Origin: Collinsella aerofaciens
GTDB lineage: Bacteria > Actinomycetota > Coriobacteriia > Coriobacteriales > Coriobacteriaceae
Direction: 5' to 3'
DNA length: 64,000 nt
NCBI RefSeq assembly: GCF_015561195.1
Contig: NZ_JADMSU010000002.1
Span: 299,358-363,357 of the forward strand
Part shown: piece by piece, positions 44,281 through 53,392 of the stretch
Layout of the letters: each line of letters begins with the position of its first letter
Position numbering within the stretch: the stretch's first letter is position 1
The notes under the pieces: model-generated
What the model saw: only the letters and a program-made list of their open reading frames with translations
The model's database searches: none
Told to the model about the DNA's origin: nothing
Program-made: the position numbers and the translations under genes

Positions 44281-45765
44281 CTACAGGCAGACGCCATCCT
44301 TCCAAATGCTGATCTCGTGGCAGCCGCGACGCTCGGCACTCGTAAGCTTGCCGCTCGCCGTGTCCAGCACCATCTGATACAGATCGTCGGCAGCCTCATC
44401 GAGCGTGCGCTCGCCCGTAGCCACCACGCCGGCGTTAAAGTCCATCCAGTTGGCCTTGTGGTCACACAGACGCTGGTTGGTGAACACCTTGAGCGTGGGC
44501 GCCGGCGCGCCAAACGGCGTGCCGCGGCCGGTCGAGAACAGGATTACGTGGCAGCCGGCAGCCGTCAGGGCCGTGGTGGATACCATGTCGTTGCCCGGAC
44601 CGCACAGCATGTTCAGGCCATGCTTGGTAGCCTGACCGGCATACGGCAGTACGTCGACGATGGGGGCAGATCCGCCCTTTTGCACGCAGCCGCAGCTCTT
44701 GTCCTCGAGCGTGGTAATGCCGCCATCCTTGTTACCGGGGCTCGGGTTCTCATAGACGACCTCGCCATGGCTGATAAAGTAGTCCTTAAAGCCATTGAGC
44801 ATGTCGGAGGCGGCGCTAAAGACCTGCTCGTTCTCGCAGCGATCGAGCAGAATGCTCTCGGCACCAAACATCTCGGGAACCTCGGTGAGCACCGACGTGC
44901 CGCCGCGAGCGACAACCATATCGCTCACGCGACCGATCGTGGGGTTGGCGGTAATGCCCGAAAGACCGTCAGAGCCACCGCACTTAAGGCCAATGACCAG
45001 CTCGGAGGCCGGAATGGGCTCACGCTTGGCCTGCTTGGCCAGGTCGGCCAGCTCGGACAGAATCTTGTGGCCCTCGACCTGCTCGTCGGCAACATCCTGG
45101 CAGGTGAGGAAGCGAACGCGCTCGTGATCGAAGTCACCGAGCTCGTCGAGCACCTGCTGGTGCGTGCAGTTTTCGCAACCGAGCGACAGGAACAGCACGC
45201 CCGCAGCGTTTGCGTGACGCGAGAGCGCCACCAGCAGACGGCGTGTCTGGGCGTGGTCGGCACCGGTCTGGGAGCAGCCAAAGGGATGCGGGAAGTAGTA
45301 GACGCCCTCCAGCGAACCCTCGACCAGATCCTGGGCCTGCTCGCACATGGCACGCGCGACCTCGTTGACGCAGCCGACCGTGGGGATGATCCACAGCTCG
45401 TTGCGCGTGGCGGCGCGGCCGTCAGCGCGGCGGAAGCCCATAAAGGTCTCGGGCTCAACCGGCTCAACGACCGGATGCGTCGGGTTGTAAGCGTACTCGA
45501 CCTCGCCCGAAAGGTTGGTCTTGACGTTATGTGTATGAAGCCACTGACCGGGCTGGATGTCGCCCGTCACGTGGCCGATAGGAAGACCGTACTTGACGAC
45601 GTCCTCCCCCGCCGCAATGGCGCGCACGGCCATCTTGTGGCCCTGCGGAATATCCTCCGCGGCCACGACCTCGCCCACCCCGGGAACCGCGACGGCGGTG
45701 CCCTTGGCAAGCGGCGACAGCGCAACGATCACGTTGTCGGCCGGATTGATCTGGATAGTATTCAT
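44281..45765 (-). CDS. uxaA: Altronate dehydratase UxaA
   Basis: 494 aa, ATG 45765. An N-terminal SAF domain ('MNTIQINPADNVIVALSPLAKGT', about 1-95) is fused to the large catalytic domain (about 110-494) with 'FPHPFGCSQTGADH', 'GLKCGGSDGLSGITANP', 'KSCGCVQKGG' and 'ILFSTGRGTPFGAP'. It dehydrates D-altronate to KDG. It is co-directional with uxaB and uxaC upstream. Confidence 0.95.
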   Translation of the reverse strand: MNTIQINPADNVIVALSPLAKGTAVAVPGVGEVVAAEDIPQGHKMAVRAIAAGEDVVKYGLPIGHVTGDIQPGQWLHTHNVKTNLSGEVEYAYNPTHPVVEPVEPETFMGFRRADGRAATRNELWIIPTVGCVNEVARAMCEQAQDLVEGSLEGVYYFPHPFGCSQTGADHAQTRRLLVALSRHANAAGVLFLSLGCENCTHQQVLDELGDFDHERVRFLTCQDVADEQVEGHKILSELADLAKQAKREPIPASELVIGLKCGGSDGLSGITANPTIGRVSDMVVARGGTSVLTEVPEMFGAESILLDRCENEQVFSAASDMLNGFKDYFISHGEVVYENPSPGNKDGGITTLEDKSCGCVQKGGSAPIVDVLPYAGQATKHGLNMLCGPGNDMVSTTALTAAGCHVILFSTGRGTPFGAPAPTLKVFTNQRLCDHKANWMDFNAGVVATGERTLDEAADDLYQMVLDTASGKLTSAERRGCHEISIWKDGVCL

Positions 45766-45807
45766 TACAAAGAGTCCTAACCCTACAGGTTGAGCAGAAG
45801 TCAGCGG

Positions 45808-45833
45808 GCGCCCGCCAGTTACCCGGCGGGCGC
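45808..45833 (-). other. Intercistronic hairpin between uxaB and uxaA
   Basis: A 9-bp perfect GC-only stem GCGCCCGCC/GGCGGGCGC with an 8-base loop, 10 bases after the uxaB stop. No T-run follows on either strand, so it is more likely to slow exonucleases or modulate uxaA translation than to terminate. Confidence 0.5.
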
Positions 45834-45843
45834 ACAGAAGGAT

Positions 45844-47358
45844 TTAGGCCTGGGCGTTGGCGAAGGCCTGCATGGCGCCCTCGACGCGCACGACGGCAAG
45901 CGCGTTGACGACAAACTCCTCAAGGCCGGCAATCTGCGTAAGGTCTTCGCCCCACATCTGCTCGTTGCTGAGCACGTCGTGCACCAGCTCGGCATCGTCT
46001 GCACCGGCGTGGGCGGCGTAGAAGTCGAGCACGAAGGCGTCGTCCTGAGCGGTGTACTCGGTGCCGTCGGCACGGCGCAGGTGCAGGCCATCGCCCTCGC
46101 GAGCAACAAGTTCCTGCGTATAGAAGGCGATGAGCGTAGCGAGGCTCGTGGCCAGGCACTTGGGCAGGCTGCCGGTCTCGGCAACATAGTCCTTGAGCGT
46201 GGGCAGGTCGCGAGCGCGCCACTTGGCCGTGGAGTTGAGGCAAATGGAGAGCAGCGCGTGGTCGATAAACGGGTTGTCGAAGCGGTTCTCGACGGCGGCG
46301 GCAAAGGCCTTGCAGTCCTCGACATCCAGATCGGCGGCAAGCGTCGGGATGACCTCGTCGTAGAGCATGGTGTTCATGAAGCCGCGAACGGTCTCGTCGT
46401 GCATGCAATCGCGCACGATATCAAAGCCGGCAACCCAGGAGCCCGGAACGAAGGCGGTGTGGGCACCATTGAGGATGCGGACCTTACGCTTCTTGTACGG
46501 GGTGACATCGGGGGTCACAAAGACGCCCGGCAGGCCGGCCTTCACGAAGGGAAGCTTCTCGGCAAGCGACTCGTCGCCCTGGATGCCCCACATCTGGAAG
46601 GGCTCGCGCACGGCCAGGAAAGGATCCTCGTAGCCCAGGCGCTCGGCCACGGCAGCGGCCTCCTTGGGGTCGCGGATGCGGCCGGGGACGATAGTGTCGA
46701 CGAGCGTGGTGCAGACGGTGCAGTCGTTGGCCATCCACTGCGCAAACTCGTCCTCCCAGCCCCAGTCGTTCACGTACTGGTTCATGATGCGCAGCAGCTC
46801 CTCGCCGTTGTGATCGATGAGCTCGCAGGCGAGCACGATGACGCCCGGCTTGCCGGCAGCCCAGCGAGTGTGAAGGACCTGGACAAGCTTGGCGGGAAAG
46901 CTCGCGGGCGGCATGTCGTCGGCCTTGCAGGACGGGTCGTAGGCAATGCCGGCCTCGGTGGTGTTGGAGACGATAATCTCCAAATCGTCGGAGACGGCGA
47001 CCTCCATCATGGCGCGGTAGTCGTCCTCACGATACGGATTGAGGCAGCGGCTGCAGGCGCTGATCACACGGGACTCGTCGACCGTGTTGCCGCTCTCCTT
47101 GCCGCGCACCAGCACGGTGTACAGGTCATCCTGAGAGTTAATGCCATCGGCAAAGCCAAAGGCGCCGCTGATGGGCTGGACCATGACAACCTTGCCGTTC
47201 CAGCCGGTTGCCTCGTTGCCCATGTCAAAGAAGCGGTCGACGAAGGCGCGCAGGAAATTGCCCTCGCCAAACTGCAGAACCTTCTCGGGCGCGTCCTTGG
47301 GCAGCAGGTAGCCCTTGTAGCCAATCTTCTCGAGCGTCTCGTAGCTGATGTTCTCCAT
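45844..47358 (-). CDS. uxaB: Tagaturonate/fructuronate reductase (UxaB, mannitol dehydrogenase family)
   Basis: 504 aa, ATG 47358 with AAGGAGAG upstream. 'VLQFGEGNFLRAFVDRFFD' is the family's NAD-binding start, and 'RILNGAHTAFVPGSWVAGF' holds the catalytic Lys/His region (N-x-x-H). It reduces tagaturonate to altronate with NADH. The length and the surrounding uxaA and uxaC fit UxaB more than UxuB, though both are in the same family. Confidence 0.92.
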   Translation of the reverse strand: MENISYETLEKIGYKGYLLPKDAPEKVLQFGEGNFLRAFVDRFFDMGNEATGWNGKVVMVQPISGAFGFADGINSQDDLYTVLVRGKESGNTVDESRVISACSRCLNPYREDDYRAMMEVAVSDDLEIIVSNTTEAGIAYDPSCKADDMPPASFPAKLVQVLHTRWAAGKPGVIVLACELIDHNGEELLRIMNQYVNDWGWEDEFAQWMANDCTVCTTLVDTIVPGRIRDPKEAAAVAERLGYEDPFLAVREPFQMWGIQGDESLAEKLPFVKAGLPGVFVTPDVTPYKKRKVRILNGAHTAFVPGSWVAGFDIVRDCMHDETVRGFMNTMLYDEVIPTLAADLDVEDCKAFAAAVENRFDNPFIDHALLSICLNSTAKWRARDLPTLKDYVAETGSLPKCLATSLATLIAFYTQELVAREGDGLHLRRADGTEYTAQDDAFVLDFYAAHAGADDAELVHDVLSNEQMWGEDLTQIAGLEEFVVNALAVVRVEGAMQAFANAQA

Positions 47359-47454
47359 CGATGTCTCTCCTTAGATTGCTGTTAGCGTGCAGGCAAAACG
47401 GGGGCGCCGCGTGTGGCAACGGCGCTTCCGAGTTCGGTGTGGTTCGATGCGGGT

Positions 47455-48882
47455 TTAGGCCTCGACGGTATCCAGGTCAAAGCCAAAGTAGCGGACCGCG
47501 TTGTTGTAGCTGATGTCGCGCACGATGGCTCCCAGCAGCTCCATGTCGGCCGGATACTTGCCCTGCTCGACCCACTCGCCGATCACGCCGCACAGCACGC
47601 GACGGAAGTACTCGTGACGCGGGTAGGACAGGAAGGAGCGGGAATCGGTAAGCATGCCCACAAAGTTGCCCAGCACGCCCTCGTTAGCCAGAGCCGTGAG
47701 CTGCTCGCGCATACCGACCTCGTTGTCGTTGAACCACCAGGCAGAGCCGTTCTGGATCTTGCCGGCAGTCGGAGCCTCCTGGAAGCAGCCCATCACGGTA
47801 TCGATCATGGTGTTGTCGATGGGGTTCAGGCTGTACAGGATGGTCTTGGGCAGACCCGTGGACTCCTGGATGGAGTTGAGGAAATCGGCCAGCTGGTCGG
47901 ACGGCGTGTAGTTGGAGATGCAGTCGTAGCCGGTGTCGGGACCGAGATTGGCGAACATAGCGCGGTTGTTGTCACGCTTGCAGCCAAAGTGCAGCTGCAT
48001 GGCCCAACCCAGACGGACATACTCGCCGGCGACGAACTGCATAAAGGCCGTCTTGTACTTGAGGACCTCGTCCTCGGCAAGCGGCTCGGCGGCAAGGCCC
48101 TTGGCAAAGATAGTCTCGATCTCGTCGGCGGTAGCCGGAACGTACATAACGTAGTCGAGCGCGTGGTCGGAAGCGCGGCAGCCCAGCTCGTGGGCAACGT
48201 CGTAGCGCTTGGAGATGGCGGCCTTCATGCCCTCGAAGTCGCTGATCTCAACGCCGGCAACCTCGGAGAGATGCTTGCAGTAGTCGGCGAACTCCTGGCC
48301 ACGCTCGATGCGCAGGGCGGCATCGGGGCGCATGGCGGGAACGACCTGGACGTCAAAGCTGTCGTCGGCGGCAATCTTCTTGTGCCACTCAAAGCTGTCG
48401 GCGGGGTCGTCGGTAGTGCAGATCATGCGGACGTTGGACTGCTTGATCAGGTTGCGGCAGGTAAAGCTGGCCTCAGCGAGCTTGGCGTTGGCAAGGTCCC
48501 AGACCTCCTGAGCGGTTTTGCCGTTCAGGACGCCCTCGTAGCCAAAGTAACGCTTAAGCTCCAGGTGGCTCCACTCAAAGACGGGGTTGCCCACGCAGCG
48601 GCCCAGGGTCTCGGCCCACTTCTGGAACTTCTCGCGAGCAGGAGCATCGCCGGTAATGAAGCGCTCGTCAACGCCGTTGGCACGCATCAGACGCCACTTG
48701 TAGTGGTCGCCGCCCAGCCAAACCTCGGTGATGTTCTCAAAACGCTTGTCGTCCCAGATCTCCTTGGGAGAAATGTGGCAGTGGTAGTCAACGATGGGCA
48801 TGCCCTCGGCAAAGTTGTGGAACAGCTCCTCACCGGTCTTGGTGCTCAGCAGGAAATCCTGATCGTCCATGAAGTTTTTCAT
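47455..48882 (-). CDS. uxaC: Uronate isomerase UxaC
   Basis: 475 aa, ATG 48882 with AAAGGGG upstream. 'MPIVDYHCHISPKEIWDDKRF' near residue 25 has the two metal-binding His of the amidohydrolase-like fold, with 'WLGGDHYKWRLMRANGV' following. 'TDDPADSFEWHKK' and 'MLTDSRSFLSYPRHEYFRR' complete the family. It converts galacturonate to tagaturonate and glucuronate to fructuronate. It is the first gene of uxaCBA, with R2 operators just upstream. Confidence 0.95.
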   Translation of the reverse strand: MKNFMDDQDFLLSTKTGEELFHNFAEGMPIVDYHCHISPKEIWDDKRFENITEVWLGGDHYKWRLMRANGVDERFITGDAPAREKFQKWAETLGRCVGNPVFEWSHLELKRYFGYEGVLNGKTAQEVWDLANAKLAEASFTCRNLIKQSNVRMICTTDDPADSFEWHKKIAADDSFDVQVVPAMRPDAALRIERGQEFADYCKHLSEVAGVEISDFEGMKAAISKRYDVAHELGCRASDHALDYVMYVPATADEIETIFAKGLAAEPLAEDEVLKYKTAFMQFVAGEYVRLGWAMQLHFGCKRDNNRAMFANLGPDTGYDCISNYTPSDQLADFLNSIQESTGLPKTILYSLNPIDNTMIDTVMGCFQEAPTAGKIQNGSAWWFNDNEVGMREQLTALANEGVLGNFVGMLTDSRSFLSYPRHEYFRRVLCGVIGEWVEQGKYPADMELLGAIVRDISYNNAVRYFGFDLDTVEA

Positions 48883-48934
48883 CAAACAACCCCTTTGTTG
48901 GCGGAGCGGGCGCACGATGCGCTCGTTATCCTCT

Positions 48935-48950
48935 AGGTGAACGTTCACTA
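48935..48950. promoter_or_regulatory. R2 operator over the uxaC -10 region
   Basis: AGGTGAACGTTCACTA. Its right end overlaps TATAGT on the minus strand, a good -10 hexamer, so binding should block the promoter. Confidence 0.8.
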
Positions 48951-48972
48951 TACTAATTCATTGCGACTTAAA

Positions 48973-48988
48973 AGGTGAACGTTCACCT
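48973..48988. promoter_or_regulatory. R2 operator upstream of the uxaC promoter
   Basis: AGGTGAACGTTCACCT, a perfect palindrome 38 bases from the first site, upstream of the -35 region. A more degenerate copy (GGTGAACGGTCG) begins near 49001. Confidence 0.8.
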
Positions 48989-49120
48989 AACCACCATGGG
49001 GTGAACGGTCGATTTTGCCCGTTCAACGGTTACTGGAGCCGTGACTTGTATGTATTGCGAATTGGCAGGGGTCCCCGAATACCGAACTTGAGCGCTTTGG
49101 CCAGGTGGGTCATGTTCCGC

Positions 49121-49313
49121 CGTGCATTTTTGGGAGTATTCAGCATCGGAGCGCACCGCGCACCGTCTTCGAAGCCCTATCTGATGCTCATATTGCGCCC
49201 AATCGGCATAAATAAGTGCCCCCGATGGCGAATTACGCCATCGGGGGCACTGAAAACAGTCGTCCTAGCCTCTTTCGGGACACGCCATTGCTGAATACTC
49301 CAATAAATGCACG
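49121..49313. repeat. 193-bp inverted-repeat element with 25-bp arms
   Basis: Arm 1 is 49121-49145 (begins CGTGCATTTTTGGGAGTATT) and arm 2 is 49289-49313, with two mismatches. Between them lies a 15-bp perfect stem at 49216-49250. The element covers half of the 459-bp gap between the uxaC start and the second LacI gene's stop. Confidence 0.6.
49216..49250. terminator. Hairpin inside the 49121 element
   Basis: GTGCCCCCGATGGCG pairs perfectly with 49236-49250 around AATTA. GAAAA follows on the plus strand and TTATTTATG on the minus strand, so it could terminate the LacI gene on the minus strand. Confidence 0.6.
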
Positions 49314-49341
49314 TCGCAAGAGGGGGTACCTGACTAAACAG

Positions 49342-50421
49342 CTAAATTCCCGCAAGCTCGCAGTAGCGGTCGACGTTGCTGGCAAACACCATCTCCACAG
49401 CACCCTTCTGCACGGGCTCCGCCGGAGTTTTACCCCACAGCAGATACTCGCCCAAGGTCTTGGCACCACGGTAGGCCAAGCTCACCGGGTCCTTATAGAC
49501 GATATTGGTAAAAATGCCGCGGCGTAAGGCCAGGGCGCTCTCGGGGAACAGGTCGTTGCCGATTACCATGACCTGGCCGGCCTTGCCGCTCGAAACAAGC
49601 GCGTCGGCGACCACTTCGGAACCAACGGCAAAAACGCTACAGATGAGCTCGGGAGCATCCGGCGCACTCAAGCGCTGCTCAAGCTCCCGCTCGAGCTGTT
49701 TGACTTGCGCATGGGCGCCGGCAAGGTCCTCAACTTGCCATGGAATATCGTGTTCGCGCAGGTAATTATGAAAGGCGCGGGCGGTCAGATAGTGCGAGTC
49801 GGTATAAGGGTCGCCCGCCAACAGGAGCACGCGGGCGTCAGCCCCAGAAGCGTGGACCAGGTTAGCCGCCTGCTCTGCCATAAGGCTGCCTGCCGTGGAA
49901 TAGTCCGCCAAACTGGCACCCAGGCGATCGAGGTGCGGGCGATCGCCGTCGACGAGCTCGATCGCCACGCCCGCCTCAGCAATCTGCCTCAAAAGCTCGG
50001 TCGCGCGGTCATCGCCCGGAACATAGGCAAGCAGACCGTCGATTTTCTCCCCTACCTGCAGGCGCTCATCAATCTGCTCGAGCGCATCGGCGTAGCCGCC
50101 CACGCCAAATTCAACACGCTCAACCGTAATACCCCGGTCGATGACCTCCTGCTCAAAGCGGTTGCAGCCTTCCCACAGGTAACGGAAAAAGTACGCCCCC
50201 TCGCGCGATGCGCGGGGCAGGCAAAACACCAGGTTGATATCCTTGCGGCGCAGGCTCGAGGCACTTGTGTTGCGGTGGTAACCCATGGCCTCGGCCTTAG
50301 CATTCACCTTGGAGCGCACGGATTCGCTCACGCCGGCCTTACCCGTCAGGGCCTTGTGCACGGTATTGATGGAAACGCCAAGCTCGGCGGCTATGTCCTT
50401 CATGGTTACGCGAGCGCTCAT
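49342..50421 (-). CDS. LacI-family regulator (R2), likely uronate/pectin regulator
   Basis: 359 aa, ATG 50421 with GGAGTAAC upstream. The helix-turn-helix is 'VTMKDIAAELGVSINTVHKALTGKAGVSESVRSKV'; the second helix reads SINTVHKAL instead of the usual V-S-R. The ligand domain is of the periplasmic-binding type ('DINLVFCLPRASREGAYFFRYL', 'VMVIGNDLFPESALALRRG'). It is the nearest regulator to the uxa genes, and the AGGTGAACGTTCACCT sites cluster around it, so it is the most likely reader of them. That pairing is inference from position and motif class. Confidence 0.87.
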   Translation of the reverse strand: MSARVTMKDIAAELGVSINTVHKALTGKAGVSESVRSKVNAKAEAMGYHRNTSASSLRRKDINLVFCLPRASREGAYFFRYLWEGCNRFEQEVIDRGITVERVEFGVGGYADALEQIDERLQVGEKIDGLLAYVPGDDRATELLRQIAEAGVAIELVDGDRPHLDRLGASLADYSTAGSLMAEQAANLVHASGADARVLLLAGDPYTDSHYLTARAFHNYLREHDIPWQVEDLAGAHAQVKQLERELEQRLSAPDAPELICSVFAVGSEVVADALVSSGKAGQVMVIGNDLFPESALALRRGIFTNIVYKDPVSLAYRGAKTLGEYLLWGKTPAEPVQKGAVEMVFASNVDRYCELAGI

Positions 50422-50517
50422 GGGGTTACTCCGTTATAGATAAGTTGCCAATTAACAGTACAGGTAACGATACCCCAAAATGACTCTTCAACTCGCCGCG
50501 CTCTCCCCCAAATGTGC

Positions 50518-50552
50518 AAAGCGCCCCGCGAACGGATGCTCGCGAGGCGCTT
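50518..50552 (-). terminator. Terminator of the Cys-rich protein gene
   Basis: AAGCGCCTCGCG pairs with CGCGGGGCGCTT (one mismatch) around a 10-base loop, 15 bases beyond the stop. The minus strand continues with TTTGCAC. Confidence 0.7.
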
Positions 50553-50566
50553 GGGTGCCTGGACCT

Positions 50567-50767
50567 TTATTTGATGCCGCGGCCCAAGTCTTCGGCGATT
50601 TTGTCTACGCCCTTAAGTGCGGCGCAGGTCTTTTTGTTGGAGCAATGTCCTGTGCAAACGCCACCTTGAGCGCAGTCGGCGCAGGTGCCCTTGCGATAAA
50701 TGCGCACGCACACGGCGACAAACGCAATGGCGATAACGGCCAGTACAACAATATCGATAGGTGCCAT
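50567..50767 (-). CDS. FeoB-associated Cys-rich membrane protein
   Basis: 66 aa, ATG 50767, GAGGAGG upstream. One hydrophobic segment (residues 5-22) is followed by a cysteine-rich tail, 'CADCAQGGVCTGHCSNKKTCAAL'-type with six Cys (about 29-50). Proteins of this plan follow FeoB in many bacteria. The spacing of cysteines could hold iron or a cluster. It lies after feoB in the same direction. Confidence 0.82.
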   Translation of the reverse strand: MAPIDIVVLAVIAIAFVAVCVRIYRKGTCADCAQGGVCTGHCSNKKTCAALKGVDKIAEDLGRGIK

Positions 50768-50812
50768 AGCAAGCCTCCTCTAGTTAACCACCACTTACTT
50801 TACCCCATTCTC

Positions 50813-50851
50813 CACCTGCCAAAAAGGGACAGGTTTATTTTGGTCGGTTTT
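50813..50851. repeat. Palindrome family D, copy 2 (diverged)
   Basis: ACCTGCCAAAAA and TTTTGGTCGGTTTT with AGGGACAGGTTT between them are recognisably the inverse complement of the element at 10399-10439. Pairing in the outer stem is now imperfect. Confidence 0.5.
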
Positions 50852-50884
50852 ATCTGCGGAAACGTCACATCTCCCCCACCAAAA

Positions 50885-50912
50885 AGCCCGAGTGTCGCTG
50901 GGACACCCGGGC
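50885..50912 (-). terminator. Terminator after feoB
   Basis: AGCCCGAGTGTC/GACACCCGGGCT (one mismatch) with a 4-base loop, followed by TTTTTGG on the minus strand, 30 bases beyond the feoB stop. Confidence 0.8.
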
Positions 50913-50942
50913 TCGTGGAAAGGGGCTAATCCTTATTCGGAC

Positions 50943-53270
50943 TTAAGCGGAAACTGCGGCGGAAGCGGTGTTGGTCTCGTCCTCATCGGTCCAGGCGTGC
51001 TTAGGCATGGGACGGAAGATCTGGAAGAGCATCGCAACCAGCAGAACGATGGCTACAACCGTCCAAATACCAAACTGGCCAAGGACAAGCAGGTTGTAGA
51101 ACTGGTTGATGAACAGGCCGATCACCCAAGCAAAGGCGCACTCGTAGCCGATGGCAATCGCGGTCCACTTGCCGGAGTCCATCTGGTTGCGGATGGTGCC
51201 CATGGCAGCAAAGCACGGAGCGCACAGCAGGTTGAAGGCGCCAAAGGCAACGCAAGCGCCCATAGTCGGGAACATGCCGGCAAACGCGGTCCACAGGCTC
51301 GGGTCGGTCTCGGCAGCGTCGGCAACGGACAGCAGCGAGCCGGCAGTGGCGACGACGTTCTCCTTGGCGACGAGGCCAGAGACAGTCAGCGCAGTTGCCT
51401 GCCAGGTGCTAAAGCCGAGCGGGGCGAAAATCCAGGCGACCAGGTTGCCGAGCATGGCAAGCACGGAGTAGTCCATGAACTCCTCGGGGATGCCGTCCAT
51501 AGCAGGCAGGAAGCCAAAGGAACCGTTGTAGCTACCAAAGTTGGAGAGGAACCAAACCACGACGGTAGAGGCGAAGATGACCGTGCCGGCCTTCTTGATA
51601 AAGGCCCAGCAGCGCTCCCATACATGCAGCGCCCAAGAGCGGATCGCCGGGAAGTGGTAGGCAGGAAGCTCCATAACAAACGGCGTCGGACGACCGGCGA
51701 AGAGCTTGGTCTTCTTGAGCATGAGGCCCGAGGCGATGACGGCAAAGACGCCCAGGAAGTAGAAGAGCGGGCTGATCCACGCGGCGGTGGTGGAAGAATC
51801 GCCGATGATGGAACCCATGAGCAGGGCGATGATCGGCAGCTTGGCGCCACAGGGAATGAACGTGGTCGTCATGACCGTCATGCGACGGTCCTTCTCGTTC
51901 TCGATGGTCTTGGTGGCCATGACACCGGGGACGCCGCAGCCCGAGGACACGAGCATGGGGATAAAGGACTTACCGGACAGGCCAAAGCGGCGGAACACGC
52001 GGTCCATGATGAAGGCGACGCGGGCCATGTAGCCGCAGTCCTCCAGGAAAGACAGCATCACGAACAGCAGGAACATCTGCGGCACAAAGCCGAAGATGGC
52101 GCCCAGGCCGCCGACGATGCCGTCGCAGACCAGCGAATCGACCAGGCCGCCGTCCTCGGTGCCGCCCGCCACGAGGGCGTCGTGCACCATGGTGGTGATA
52201 CCCGGGACATAGGGACCGTACTGTGCCGGGTCGACCGAGTCGGCATTGTCGCCCGCAGCCTCAACAGCTGCGTCATAGGCGTCGCGACCCTGACCGAGCA
52301 CGTACCAGCCGTCGGTACCGAAGAGCTGGTCGTTGGTGAAGTCGGTCACCGTGCCGCCCAGGGTGGAAACGGCGATGTAGTACACGCAGAACATGATGAC
52401 CACGAAGATCGGCAGGCCCAGGATACGGTTGGTAACCACGCGGTCGATCTTCTCGGAGGTGCTCATCTTGGCCGGAGCCTTGGTGAGGCACTCGTCGATG
52501 ATGTGGGCAATCACGCCATAGCGCTCACCGGTGATGATGGACTCGGCATCGTCGTCGCAGTCCTGCTCGCACTGGGCGACCAGCTGCTCCACGCGAGCGG
52601 CCTTCTCCTTGGTGAGGTTAATAAGCTTGCAGGCGTCCGCGTCGCGCTCGAACAGCTTGACGGCGTAGTAGCGACGCTTGTTGGCGGAAACGCTCGCCGG
52701 CAGGTTGTTCTCGATGTGGTCCAGAACGTCCTCGATGGAGGAATCGAACTTATGCTCCGGCACCTGGCCCTTGGAAGCAGCGGACTTCTTGACCTGCTCG
52801 AACAGCTCCTTAATGCCCTTGTTCTTAAGGGCCGAGATCATCATGACCGGGCAGCCGAGCTTCTTGGAAAGCTTGTCCGTGTCAATCTTGTCGCCGTTCT
52901 TCTCGACCAGGTCGGCCATGTTGAGGGCAACGACCACGGGCAGGCCGGTCTCGATAACCTGAAGCGCCAGGTACAGGTTGCGCTCCAAGTTGGTAGCGTC
53001 GACCACCTGGACGACGACGTCGGGCTCGCCGCTCATAAGGTAGTCGCGCGAGCACTGCTCCTCGGGGCTATAGGGGGAAAGCGAGTAGATGCCGGGGAGG
53101 TCCGTAATCGTGACGCTCTTGTCGCTCAGGAGCTTGGCTTCCTTTTTCTCAACCGTGACGCCCGGCCAGTTGCCAACGTAGCCGTTGGCGCCGGTGATCA
53201 GGTTGAAAAGCGTGGTCTTGCCGCAGTTGGGGTTACCCGCCAGCGCGACATGGATCTGAGAATCCGCCAT
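50943..53270 (-). CDS. feoB: Ferrous iron transporter FeoB
   Basis: 775 aa, ATG 53270. The N-terminal G domain has G1 'GNPNCGKTTLFN', switch 'GVTVEK', G3 'DLPGIYSLSPYSPEE' and G4 'NMAD' (about 10-125), then the helical GDI-like region (about 180-290). The rest is a polytopic membrane domain with the two Gate-like motifs ('SSGCGVPGVMATKTIENEKDRR' and 'VVWFLSNFG'). It imports Fe(II). Two feoA genes precede it and a Cys-rich protein follows, a complete Feo set. Confidence 0.95.
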   Translation of the reverse strand: MADSQIHVALAGNPNCGKTTLFNLITGANGYVGNWPGVTVEKKEAKLLSDKSVTITDLPGIYSLSPYSPEEQCSRDYLMSGEPDVVVQVVDATNLERNLYLALQVIETGLPVVVALNMADLVEKNGDKIDTDKLSKKLGCPVMMISALKNKGIKELFEQVKKSAASKGQVPEHKFDSSIEDVLDHIENNLPASVSANKRRYYAVKLFERDADACKLINLTKEKAARVEQLVAQCEQDCDDDAESIITGERYGVIAHIIDECLTKAPAKMSTSEKIDRVVTNRILGLPIFVVIMFCVYYIAVSTLGGTVTDFTNDQLFGTDGWYVLGQGRDAYDAAVEAAGDNADSVDPAQYGPYVPGITTMVHDALVAGGTEDGGLVDSLVCDGIVGGLGAIFGFVPQMFLLFVMLSFLEDCGYMARVAFIMDRVFRRFGLSGKSFIPMLVSSGCGVPGVMATKTIENEKDRRMTVMTTTFIPCGAKLPIIALLMGSIIGDSSTTAAWISPLFYFLGVFAVIASGLMLKKTKLFAGRPTPFVMELPAYHFPAIRSWALHVWERCWAFIKKAGTVIFASTVVVWFLSNFGSYNGSFGFLPAMDGIPEEFMDYSVLAMLGNLVAWIFAPLGFSTWQATALTVSGLVAKENVVATAGSLLSVADAAETDPSLWTAFAGMFPTMGACVAFGAFNLLCAPCFAAMGTIRNQMDSGKWTAIAIGYECAFAWVIGLFINQFYNLLVLGQFGIWTVVAIVLLVAMLFQIFRPMPKHAWTDEDETNTASAAVSA

Positions 53271-53342
53271 TCAATCCTTCTTCCTTGTATGCCCGCGTAC
53301 CTTCTCCGCGCGGGCTGGATAATGTGCTTCAACGCTGCAAGT

Positions 53343-53361
53343 TTGAGTTAGAAAAACCTAA
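53343..53361 (-). promoter_or_regulatory. IdeR/DtxR-like iron box before feoB
   Basis: Minus strand TTAGGTTTTTCTAACTCAA matches 14 of 19 positions of the DtxR/IdeR consensus TTAGGTTAGGCTAACCTAA. It lies in the 122-base gap between the second feoA and feoB, so feoB may have its own iron-repressed promoter. Confidence 0.55.
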
Positions 53362-53392
53362 CTTTATCTGCAGAAATATTCGCCGTCGGCCC

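Noticed and set aside
45808-45833. Hairpin between uxaB and uxaA as a terminator
   Set aside because: No T-run follows on the minus strand, and the genes appear to be one operon.
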